IMG/VR virus record: IMGVR_UViG_3300040815_000111
Span: 1 to 20,614 of that record
Origin: a virus
Strand: one strand, 5' to 3'
DNA: 20,614 nucleotides
The notes under the pieces are model-generated. The model was not told where the DNA came from. It ran no database searches and saw nothing but the letters and a program-made list of their open reading frames with translations. Positions within the stretch are counted from its first letter, which is position 1. Each line of letters begins with the position of its first letter. Below are positions 15,143-20,614 of this stretch, piece by piece. Made by a program: the position numbers and the translations under genes.

Positions 15143-16201
15143 CTAAGCTACTAATTCGATAGCACACTCAGGACGGAGAACTCCGTGACCCATAGCATAC
15201 TTAGCGACGAATAGCGTACCTTGGCGTTCAATCTGATATTCAGATTCAGTAGCAAGATCAAGTAGTTTAACAGTTCCTACAGCAGCAGAGTGGGAGATGA
15301 TTCCCAAGCTGTTACGGAAGTCTCCGTTGTACCCTACTCCACCTGAACCAAACACATCATTAGCTGATGAACCGTCTCCAGTAGAAACAGCTGATAAATC
15401 AGTTGATGGAATGTGGTTGGATTTGTAGATGTTGATGCCAGCAATCTGAGGTATCGATCCTGAAGCAAGACTTCCTTGACCACCGATGTCAGAGTTAACA
15501 GCAGAAACAAGGCTGAAGCTATTGGAGCTGTCTGCACCTGTTACTAACTTGTAGTACTCTTGTGGACGAAGAACGCAGAAACGACCATCGCTAGGAACGT
15601 CATTCTCATCAAGCTTCTGAGCAGCAGTAAAGAAAGCAGCAACTAGGTCAGCACCTGTAGTAGCAGCAACCGTACCTGGAGTATCAGGAGCAGAGAAGTC
15701 GTTATTAGCAACGTCAAGCTGTCCACCTGAAGTTCCGACTTGACTCAAGTTAGCGGAATCACGAGCAGCAGCACAGAATACTTTAGCTAAAGCAGTGTCG
15801 AAACGTTTGGCAAGAGCCTTACCTAACTCGTTAGCGTAAACTGAACGAATGTCGTAGTGGTTCTTAACGTCGTCGATGTTAGCCAAGAAGGTAGAAGCAA
15901 CAAGCATCTTATCGATGGTGATGATCTTTTCTGTCTTAGCGATGTCACTGAGGTAACTATTTCCACCGTCAGCAATGTTCTCGCCTGGAGTGTGGTAGTT
16001 AGCTGAAGCAATACCCGTTACTGGGAACTGTGCGGACTTACCGTTTTCGATTGTTCTGATTGTATGTAGTGCCTTGAATACGTTGGATTCGTCAAAGGTT
16101 TGCAGTATCTCTCCAGAAAATTTCTTGAGAAACAAAGCATCGTTGTCAGATCCACCTTCAATAAGACCTACGCGACTTGGGGATGTATTTCCATTTGCCA
16201 T
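15143..16201 (-). CDS. major capsid protein, T7 gp10-like (HK97 fold)
   Basis: The protein is 352 aa (T7 gp10A is 345 aa) and starts MANGNTSPSRVGLIEGG. The segments FLKKFSGEILQTFDESNVFK, HTIRTIENGKSAQFPVTG, EKIITIDKMLVASTFLANID and RFCVLRPQEYYKLV are typical of T7-like capsid proteins of the HK97 fold. It ends GVLRPECAIELVA. The gene has the strongest ribosome-binding site in the window (AGGAGA, 10 nt before the ATG) and its own leader of about 120 nt. It is followed within 8 nt by a terminator hairpin, consistent with the highest late expression. I looked for a T7-style -1 slip site near the stop that would give a longer minor form and saw none. Confidence 0.95.
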   Translation of the reverse strand: MANGNTSPSRVGLIEGGSDNDALFLKKFSGEILQTFDESNVFKALHTIRTIENGKSAQFPVTGIASANYHTPGENIADGGNSYLSDIAKTEKIITIDKMLVASTFLANIDDVKNHYDIRSVYANELGKALAKRFDTALAKVFCAAARDSANLSQVGTSGGQLDVANNDFSAPDTPGTVAATTGADLVAAFFTAAQKLDENDVPSDGRFCVLRPQEYYKLVTGADSSNSFSLVSAVNSDIGGQGSLASGSIPQIAGINIYKSNHIPSTDLSAVSTGDGSSANDVFGSGGVGYNGDFRNSLGIISHSAAVGTVKLLDLATESEYQIERQGTLFVAKYAMGHGVLRPECAIELVA

Positions 16202-16321
16202 AATATATAGTCTCCTATTTTGTTGTTGTTATAGTTAGTTGTTGGTTGGTTGACTCTTACTTCTTTCGTGCTCACAGGATTGTCTACCGCAGTAGGTCTA
16301 GGGACTAATTGTTGCAATCGT
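16202..16321 (-). promoter_or_regulatory. capsid gene leader: probable late promoter region, G-free leader and strong ribosome-binding site
   Basis: This is the longest non-coding gap in the window, placed where T7 has its strongest late promoter. On the minus strand it holds a small hairpin (CTAC-TGCG-GTAG, 16284-16295). A 38-nt stretch with no G follows (16216-16253), made of CAA/CAACC-type repeats. Then comes AGGAGA (16211-16216) 10 nt before the capsid ATG. The G-poor, unstructured leader should keep the ribosome site open. I could not identify a T7-like promoter consensus; TATAAC lies in the leader but has no good -35 partner. The promoter is therefore inferred from position, while the ribosome site is seen directly. 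Confidence 0.5.
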
Positions 16322-16450
16322 CTATAAATTATTAAATATGTTACCGATTACTATAAGACCAATAAATACACCAATTGTCAACACTAGTGCTTTCTCCCTC
16401 GTCTTTAGTCCACGGTATATCCGTAGTAATCTCTTAACTTGAAACTCCAT
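16322..16450 (-). CDS. 42-aa single-span membrane protein overlapping the lipoprotein gene
   Basis: This small frame starts at the ATG at 16450, overlaps the last 17 nt of the upstream lipoprotein-like gene in another frame, and ends at TAG 16322. The translation begins MEFQVKRLLRIYRGLKTREK and continues with a hydrophobic span at residues 20-38 (VLTIGVFIGLIVIG), ending NIFNNL. The basic N-terminal half and single span predict an inner-membrane protein with the positive part inside. Support comes from the clean amphipathic/hydrophobic layout, the overlap typical of coupled phage genes, and its filling an otherwise empty gap. No family is recognised. It could be a partner of the neighbouring membrane protein or a small holin-like protein; neither is shown. 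Confidence 0.5.
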   Translation of the reverse strand: MEFQVKRLLRIYRGLKTREKALVLTIGVFIGLIVIGNIFNNL

Positions 16451-16871
16451 TCTTTGTCTTCTTGTGAACGTACCTCGTATATATGATCGGTATGACATTC
16501 CATAAGACTACACCTACGAGACATAGCTTTAGCAAGCCATAAATTTCAGTCAACATACCGTCAAAGAAGCCTTCATCCATAGATTCATCTAGCTGATTTT
16601 TGACTAGTTGTTGTACATCTCCTTCACTTAACGCTTTGACTTGGCTTGTTAAATGTTTGTTTTCTTCCATGTATTTGGAGACTTCTCCTACTCCCCATCC
16701 GAGGGCAGCACCGCCAGCAGCAGTACCAGGACCACCGAGGCTACCAACGGCAGCACCACCTGTGGCTCCCAATGCGGGATAAAAAGAAGCCTTGGAACAT
16801 CCGTTAAAGAAACTCCCGAAACCCAATAAAACGAGAGAAAATAAAATACGGATGTGTCCAAGGCTTCTCAC
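16434..16871 (-). CDS. putative lipoprotein with C-terminal membrane segment, between scaffold and capsid genes
   Basis: The frame has no ATG before residue 68, so the GTG at 16871 is taken as start, with only a weak ribosome site. Residues 1-24 form a signal-like segment (basic RSLGHIR, then hydrophobic ILFSLVLLGFGSFF) ending NGC, with Cys25 as a possible lipidation site. The -3/-2 residues (Phe, Asn) are poor for a lipobox. Residues 33-62 are Gly/Ala-rich (LGATGGAAVGSLGGPGTAAG), like glycine-zipper segments. A helix with NKHLTSQVKALSEGDVQQLV follows, then a second membrane span at about 111-131 (KLCLVGVVLWNVIPIIY) and a basic tail. T7 has no such gene between 9 and 10. It may be a virion membrane-active protein, a lysis or an exclusion protein; function unknown. 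Confidence 0.6.
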   Translation of the reverse strand: MRSLGHIRILFSLVLLGFGSFFNGCSKASFYPALGATGGAAVGSLGGPGTAAGGAALGWGVGEVSKYMEENKHLTSQVKALSEGDVQQLVKNQLDESMDEGFFDGMLTEIYGLLKLCLVGVVLWNVIPIIYTRYVHKKTKNGVSS

Positions 16872-16895
16872 TTACTTATACACACACATGAAAGT

Positions 16896-17663
16896 TTAAA
16901 AACTACTCACAGCGAGACGTCTGTCAACCTCATTATGATAAGCTTTATCACCACTCTTATATCGAGGGTCTGCTTGAGCACGAGCTAACTCCTGCATAGA
17001 TTGATAAGGCATTGTAGAAGAACCACTTAGCCCTCCTTGTACAAGCTGTGGTTTAGAACCAGTAGAATTTTGATACCTAGCATATAATCCTTGGACTGCT
17101 AACTTCGCTTGTTGTATCGTGCCTCCTGTAACAGCTTCGTCAAATGCGTCGACTTCCTCCTGCGGTAAATTGTCGTTTGCCCACTCAGCCATAGCATCGT
17201 AGTTTCCACCTGCCACTCCTTTGATCTGGGCTTCTTCTGTTTGCAGTAAAGCTTGTTGACCAGCTGCGTAACTATCGACGAGATCACGAGGTAGTCCTAC
17301 TTCTTCAAGTTTCTTATAAGTATCTTCAGACAGTTGACCGTCGTTTGCAAAGTACTCCTTACTAGCTTCAACAACAGCTTCGTTATAATTACTAGCTTCT
17401 TCTGTTGGCGGCTCCTCTGCCTTATCCATTTTCTTGGGGTGTTCCTCTTCAACTTCTTCTGCCCCTGCTCCCATTCTTTTTTCAAGAGACGCATATGCTT
17501 GTGCCATGTCCTCCGCACTTTTAAACTTTTCAGGTAACCACTCAGGACGCTCTTGCTGTGGTTCCTCTTGTTGAACTTCAGGAGTCTCAACCGCTTCGTC
17601 AGCTTCAGGTTCGATCTCATTAGGTGCTTTATCGTTAATCTCTACTCGGTGTAATTCTGCCAT
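16896..17663 (-). CDS. capsid assembly scaffolding protein, T7 gp9-like
   Basis: The protein is 255 aa (T7 gp9 is 307 aa) and very acidic and Glu/Gln-rich at the N-terminus (NEIEPEADEAVETPEVQQEE, then PQQERPEWLPEKFKSAEDMA). The segment PEWLPEKFKSAEDMAQAYAS is the usual signature of T7-like scaffolds. The middle is helical (YFANDGQLSEDTYKKLEEVG, YAAGQQALLQTEEAQIKG). The C-terminus (MQELARAQADPRYKSGDKAY, then HNEVDRRLAVSSF) is the conserved capsid-binding end. It directs procapsid assembly and is absent from mature heads in T7. It starts 3 nt after the portal stop, with AGAGGA overlapping the last portal codons. Confidence 0.92.
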   Translation of the reverse strand: MAELHRVEINDKAPNEIEPEADEAVETPEVQQEEPQQERPEWLPEKFKSAEDMAQAYASLEKRMGAGAEEVEEEHPKKMDKAEEPPTEEASNYNEAVVEASKEYFANDGQLSEDTYKKLEEVGLPRDLVDSYAAGQQALLQTEEAQIKGVAGGNYDAMAEWANDNLPQEEVDAFDEAVTGGTIQQAKLAVQGLYARYQNSTGSKPQLVQGGLSGSSTMPYQSMQELARAQADPRYKSGDKAYHNEVDRRLAVSSF

Positions 17664-17666
17664 TTG

Positions 17667-19226
17667 TTATTCCTCTTGTGGTTGTTCTTGTGATGCCATG
17701 TACTGTTCCTGTGCAGCATTGATAGCAGGTGCTACGGCAGGTCCACCCAACTTCATCATCATTTCCTGTTGTTGAGCTTGTTGCATAGCTTGTTGAATTT
17801 CTTCCTCTGTCTTGATAAGTCCTTCAGTCTCAATACCAAGAGCAGTAGCACGACGTTTAAAATAATCAGATACATTAAGATATTGTGTTACAGCTTGTGG
17901 GCCTACTACTTGGTTAGCTCCTGCAAGGAATAGATCGAGTCGTTGTAAGTCGTTACCTCTACCCAATGCTTCAACACCAGTAACAATCGTAGGCTTAACA
18001 ATATCTTTAGGTAGCTTAGGCAGTCGCTTCTCTTTGGACATCTTATCCATCAAGCGAGTAACAATCGGGAGCTGTAGTTCTTGAGACAGTAACGAGTAGA
18101 GTCCTCCTAATGCAGCTTCTAATTCCTGACTGAGCATTCTTATCTCTTCAGCAGTTACTCTTTCAGCGTCACGTACAACTCCCGAAGTTAAAAGGAAAGC
18201 TTGGCTTAACCTATCTGTTATACCTTGCATGGTAGCCTGAGCAGTACGGAAGTCATTGAACTTATTAAGTTGTAACACCGATACATCTGCATCAGACCCT
18301 TGTACAATTGCACCGTTAGGAGCTTCTGCTAGTGTCCGTGCTCTAGTCGTACCGTTAGGATTAACCATGAATAGAACCTTAGCTGCTGCTGCACTACCTT
18401 CTACGATTGCTTTAGTTAAAGCTTCAAGTGACTTGATGTCTCCAATGTACTCCTCAACAAATCCACGTCCGTAATCTTCTCCGTCGATATGTGTATAGCG
18501 TAAAGGTAGCCAAGGTGACTTATCGATAGAATACGATCCAATCGACTCCTCGATAACCATTCCTTTGACATCTTGTTGTACTTTAAATTGATCTCCTTCT
18601 CGAATGATTGAAGTGTATAGGTCGCAAGTATTCTCTTTCTCCTGACGGTATACTTCTTCTCGTACACTCTCAGGTAACATCATAGGAGCTACCGTTTCTT
18701 TGACAGCTATATGTGTTACATTACCCATTGGGTCTCTCTTGATTACATAACGATCTAAACGAAACACCCGTATACCACCCTCATCAGGTAAGTATAACAG
18801 ACTGTTACCACTGACTAATAAGTTCTTTAGTGCTTGGAATATACCGTTCCTAAAGTTCTGTACTTCAACCTCTTGCGATACACTACGCTCTACATCAGCT
18901 AAAGCTTTCTCTAAGTCAGTACGTAACTGCTCTGCTCCTTCTGGTCCTAACTCTGCTTTAGCTTTGTCCAACTCATAACGATCTATAACTAGACGGAAGA
19001 AGGGAGCGTTAGGTGGAAGTAAAGCAAGTAGTAACTTAGATGACAAGTTCAGTACACCTCTAGCTCCGATGCCTTGATAAGGTGTGTAGTATTTAGTAGC
19101 GAAGTTGTGACCGTCAGGTGGTAGAACATAAGGCAAGGTCAACTCAGAAGAAGTACGACCCCTATCTAAGTATGAGTACCGTTGGTTCTCTAAGCTGTGG
19201 TAAAGTCCTTGTGCTGTCTCTTGCAT
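17667..19226 (-). CDS. portal protein / head-tail connector, T7 gp8-like
   Basis: The protein is 519 aa (T7 gp8 is 536 aa). Family features run in order: an N-terminal region with LTLPYVLPPDGHNFATKYYT, the segment YQGIGARGVLNLSSKLLLAL followed by LPPNAPFFRL, LLVSGNSLLYLPDEGGIRVF, SPWLPLRYTHIDGEDYGRGF followed by EEYIGDIKSLEAL, RVTAEEIRMLSQELEAALGG and QELQLPIVTRLM. These are diagnostic of the T7-type connector (Head_tail_con). The C-terminus is a Gln/Met-rich tail (EEEIQQAMQQAQQQEMMMKL). It forms the 12-subunit ring at the packaging vertex. The start follows tandem stops of the upstream gene (TAATAAATG), with only a GGGAC as possible ribosome site. Confidence 0.95.
   Translation of the reverse strand: MQETAQGLYHSLENQRYSYLDRGRTSSELTLPYVLPPDGHNFATKYYTPYQGIGARGVLNLSSKLLLALLPPNAPFFRLVIDRYELDKAKAELGPEGAEQLRTDLEKALADVERSVSQEVEVQNFRNGIFQALKNLLVSGNSLLYLPDEGGIRVFRLDRYVIKRDPMGNVTHIAVKETVAPMMLPESVREEVYRQEKENTCDLYTSIIREGDQFKVQQDVKGMVIEESIGSYSIDKSPWLPLRYTHIDGEDYGRGFVEEYIGDIKSLEALTKAIVEGSAAAAKVLFMVNPNGTTRARTLAEAPNGAIVQGSDADVSVLQLNKFNDFRTAQATMQGITDRLSQAFLLTSGVVRDAERVTAEEIRMLSQELEAALGGLYSLLSQELQLPIVTRLMDKMSKEKRLPKLPKDIVKPTIVTGVEALGRGNDLQRLDLFLAGANQVVGPQAVTQYLNVSDYFKRRATALGIETEGLIKTEEEIQQAMQQAQQQEMMMKLGGPAVAPAINAAQEQYMASQEQPQEE
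17671..17676 (-). promoter_or_regulatory. Shine-Dalgarno of the scaffold gene, inside the portal C-terminus
   Basis: Minus-strand AGAGGA lies 7 nt before the scaffold ATG and is formed by the last two Glu codons and neighbouring base of the portal gene. It couples the two reading frames and is one of few good ribosome sites in the window. Confidence 0.7.
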
Positions 19227-19229
19227 TTA

Positions 19230-19457
19230 TTATGTCCCTGTGTAGTACTGCCAATCCGTACCATCGTAGACATATATGCGAACAACATCAGAAGCTAAGT
19301 AAATAGTACCAACAGGATCACCCGATCTAGCTTCTATGTTTGCTTGTATATCGTAGTAGGCTTGGAAGGTGTTGTCAAAGTTATCTAACGGATAAGTAGT
19401 TCCCCAACTCGGTACAACAAATTGAGAGGGATTATTAAACTCCGATGGAGAAGGCAT
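19230..19457 (-). CDS. 75-aa short fibre-type protein beside the portal, GTIYL/YVYDGT domain (copy C)
   Basis: Residues 1-33 are polar (PSPSEFNNPSQFVVPSWGTT). Residues 34-75 carry the same small domain as the proteins at 400-657 and 699-893: ANIEARSGDPVGTIYL, then IYVYDGTDWQYYTG. About 20 of 37 positions match the 85-aa copy. It lies directly between a small beta-rich protein and the portal, some 18 kb from the other copies, so the domain is used at both ends of the structural module. It may be a head fibre or head-tail joint decoration. The gene starts 3 nt after the upstream stop, with AAGG about 10 nt before the ATG. The domain relationship is seen; the location in the virion is inference. 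Confidence 0.7.
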   Translation of the reverse strand: MPSPSEFNNPSQFVVPSWGTTYPLDNFDNTFQAYYDIQANIEARSGDPVGTIYLASDVVRIYVYDGTDWQYYTGT

Positions 19458-19460
19458 GAC

Positions 19461-19778
19461 TTAAAGCCCTTCAACTGAACCCGTAGCAAACACGTCGTAA
19501 CTACCGTCAGTGTAAGCTGTGATCGAAGCTCTTATTTTTTCGTAGTGTCCGTGGTCATCTCTTATTAGAGTGTTACCAGTGGCGGTGATAGTACGACTGT
19601 CTACTGTTCTCCAGACATCTCCGATATAAGCTTCAATTGCTACAGTAGCTCCTGAAGTTACACCTGTTGATTCTATACAGAACGTCCAGCCCTTAGACCT
19701 TTCGACACTAAATGAACTACCTGCCGCAGCTGAAGTACCTGCTGAAAGTAGAGTTAGTTTTGCGAGAGAGCGAAGCAT
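19461..19778 (-). CDS. 105-aa beta-rich small structural protein (decoration candidate)
   Basis: After a short Ala/Ser/Leu-rich N-terminus (SLAKLTLLSAGTSAAAGSSF) the protein alternates hydrophobic and polar residues in a pattern expected for a beta sandwich. Examples are GATVAIEAYIGDVWRTVDSR, TITATGNTLIRDDHGHYEKI and SYDVFATGSVEG. Small proteins with this TVxIEAxxGDxWxxV pattern are common among phage head-completion and decoration genes, but I do not recognise a named family. A good AAAAGGA lies 8 nt before the ATG. It forms a tight pair with the 75-aa fibre-type gene (3-nt spacing), so the two may act together on the virion surface. Confidence 0.65.
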   Translation of the reverse strand: MLRSLAKLTLLSAGTSAAAGSSFSVERSKGWTFCIESTGVTSGATVAIEAYIGDVWRTVDSRTITATGNTLIRDDHGHYEKIRASITAYTDGSYDVFATGSVEGL

Positions 19779-19801
19779 GATTTATATCCTTTTGTTATTT
19801 G

Positions 19802-20008
19802 TTACGAAGAAAGTTGTACGCCTGTTCCACCGCTACCACCCATAGTTACAGACGGACGACGAACTGTTAATTGAGACGTACCTCTACGACGCTTCTGCTG
19901 TGGTCTAGCTTGACGACTTGTTACTGCTTTCTCTGCTAAAGGTAGCGGAGGAGGAGGCGGTGCAGGAGGTGGAGGTGGTGGAGGAATGTCGGGCGTTGAC
20001 ATACACAT
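19802..20008 (-). CDS. 68-aa polyproline small virion protein, gp7.3-like C-terminus
   Basis: Residues 1-25 are MCMSTPDI followed by long proline runs interrupted by one Ala and two Leu. Residues 30-48 are basic (SRQARPQQKRRRG). The C-terminus reads GTSQLTVRRPSVTMGGSGGT and ends GVQLSS. The layout of a basic region, then S-L-T-V-R-R and a Gly-rich ending matches the end of T7 gp7.3 (KKSLSVARSSGGGINI from memory). T7 gp7.3 is a small virion protein needed for host adsorption and is encoded just before the portal, as here. The N-terminal polyproline replaces the longer gp7.3 N-terminus. The similarity is short, so this is probable rather than certain. Confidence 0.6.
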   Translation of the reverse strand: MCMSTPDIPPPPPPPAPPPPPLPLAEKAVTSRQARPQQKRRRGTSQLTVRRPSVTMGGSGGTGVQLSS

Positions 20009-20012
20009 AGTA

Positions 20013-20213
20013 TTAGTCCTTGGTTATGATGTTGTCTTGAAGTTGTTCGTCGTAAATTTGTTGTAGATAATTAATTACACTACGTTGTCCTACTTTAAAC
20101 CATACCATTCTATCGTCGTCTGTCAAGAGGGGACATTTATCGGGGTATAGCTTGTCAAGCTTATCTATCAAATCTTTCGACAGAGTGGGTAATACTATTT
20201 CTTCGTTATTCAT
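20013..20213 (-). CDS. 66-aa conserved T7-like phage protein of unknown function
   Basis: This is an acidic, helical small protein with LPTLSKDLIDKLDKLYPDKC, a short acidic turn (LLTDDDRMVWF) and then KVGQRSVINYLQQIYDEQL. The pattern of an LIDxLDxxYPDKxP start plus a [KR][AV]GQRSVxxxL helix is one I have seen in hypothetical proteins of many T7-like phages near the head genes. No function is known to me. Its ATG overlaps the end of the DUF5664-like gene by 8 nt, and the polyproline gene starts 4 nt after its stop. Confidence 0.65.
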   Translation of the reverse strand: MNNEEIVLPTLSKDLIDKLDKLYPDKCPLLTDDDRMVWFKVGQRSVINYLQQIYDEQLQDNIITKD

Positions 20214-20568
20214 CGTTCTCTATGTCGTTTAATTCTATCGGTAAATTACCACGATCTATCTGATCTTTTGTCCACAACCAAGCGGAAGCATTCCATAGTA
20301 TAGCACCTGCGTGGTCTTCAGAGTTGTCTCCTTCTGCTAATGCTAACAGATGTCTGAACATACTATCGTACAGTCTGCTTAGTGGGAATCCTTTTCGCCA
20401 GTTGTTGTCTCCGTAAAGCTTGCCGCCATCTTCAAATCTTTTGGCGAGACTGCGTAAGGCGATTGGAGGTATAAGGCAGGGTCGTCCGCGTCCAATGTCC
20501 CCGTCACGTTTAGCCCCTGTGGTGAAATCTTTAGTATATCCTTGGTTTGGTAGTTTCTCGGTGTCCAT
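20206..20568 (-). CDS. DUF5664 / MazZ-like dATP/dGTP diphosphohydrolase candidate
   Basis: The protein is 120 aa. Visible family motifs are TGAKRDGDIGRGRPCLIPP (18-35), the helix ALRSLAKRFEDGGKLYGDNN followed by WRKGFPLSR, DSMFRHLLALAEG (68-80) and NSEDHAGAILWNASAW (82-97). The E-D-H at 84-86 and the acidic residues of the first helix are the likely metal ligands. This is the DUF5664 family. Its relative MazZ converts dATP and dGTP to monophosphates in some phages that replace adenine by 2-aminoadenine; in most T7-like phages the role of the family is untested. I see no PurZ or special polymerase in the window. The 46 nt upstream to the edge hold only a short palindrome (TAATACTATTA) and no clear ribosome site. 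Confidence 0.75.
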   Translation of the reverse strand: MDTEKLPNQGYTKDFTTGAKRDGDIGRGRPCLIPPIALRSLAKRFEDGGKLYGDNNWRKGFPLSRLYDSMFRHLLALAEGDNSEDHAGAILWNASAWLWTKDQIDRGNLPIELNDIENDE

Positions 20569-20614
20569 AGTTTTTTAATAGTATTAGTTCTGAAGCTGTA
20601 GTTATCTGCTCGTA

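Noticed and set aside
15130-15160. T7-style -1 frameshift giving a longer minor capsid protein
   Set aside because: No slippery heptamer near the capsid stop, and a terminator hairpin begins 8 nt later, leaving no room for a useful extension.
17099-17620. Overlapping minus-strand frames (62 and 107 aa) in the scaffold gene
   Set aside because: They are Lys/Arg-rich alternate-frame readings of Glu-rich codons; the scaffold frame has the family signature.
20008-20586. Repeat ATAGTATTAGT before two genes (20009-20018 region and 20579-20587 region) as a phage promoter
   Set aside because: In one copy the bases are just the stop and start codons of neighbouring genes; only two copies exist and they do not resemble a T7-like polymerase site.
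1-20614. tRNA genes, CRISPR arrays, insertion sequences, integrase or attachment sites
   Set aside because: Looked for by eye on both strands; gaps between genes are too short and no repeat arrays, terminal inverted repeats or cloverleaf-like segments were seen.

Overview
The window is the late structural (virion) module of a T7-like short-tailed phage (podovirus of the autographivirus type), with every supported gene on the minus strand. Transcription therefore runs from the right edge (20614) to the left edge (1). The gene order follows T7 class III genes closely: a gp7.3-like small protein, portal (gp8), scaffold (gp9), major capsid (gp10), a terminator, tail tube A (gp11), tail nozzle B (gp12), a gp13-like GNAT-fold protein, internal virion proteins (gp14, gp15, gp16), then the tail fibre (gp17). 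By eye the base composition is about 40% GC. Several small accessory families (a 40-aa basic protein, an 80-aa Cys/Lys/Arg-rich protein, modular short fibre proteins) are ones I associate with marine T7-like phages of cyanobacteria and SAR11-type bacteria. The host cannot be fixed from this window, and no integrase, photosynthesis gene, tRNA or CRISPR array was seen.

Right part (20568 to 19230): a DUF5664/MazZ-like dATP/dGTP diphosphohydrolase candidate, a small conserved phage protein, a polyproline protein with a gp7.3-like C-terminus, a small beta-rich protein, and a 75-aa protein carrying a short fibre-tip-like domain. Next comes the head module (19226 to 15143): portal, scaffold, a putative lipoprotein with a C-terminal membrane segment, an overlapping 42-aa membrane protein, and the major capsid protein behind a 120-nt leader. 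A strong hairpin plus T-tract follows the capsid gene, exactly where T7 has T-phi. The tail and ejection module (15066 to 4328) holds tail tube A, an enlarged nozzle B with carbohydrate-binding-like inserts, and four internal virion proteins.

Left part (4311 to 1): a T7 gp17-type adaptor fibre, two Mtd-N-type fibre proteins, a membrane-anchored coiled-coil protein (lysis candidate), two small basic proteins, and a run of short fibre or receptor-binding-like proteins. The run ends in a LamG-like lectin gene cut by the window edge. Terminase, endolysin, RNA polymerase and replication genes are not in the window and presumably flank it.

The most distinctive feature is the repeated use of one short C-terminal domain (motif NIxARSxDxxGTxxY, then YVFDGSxWQ). 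It occurs in three tiny proteins, two at the tail-fibre end and one beside the portal, alongside several RRGT-type fibre modules. This looks like a modular, multi-gene receptor-binding apparatus rather than one long fibre.
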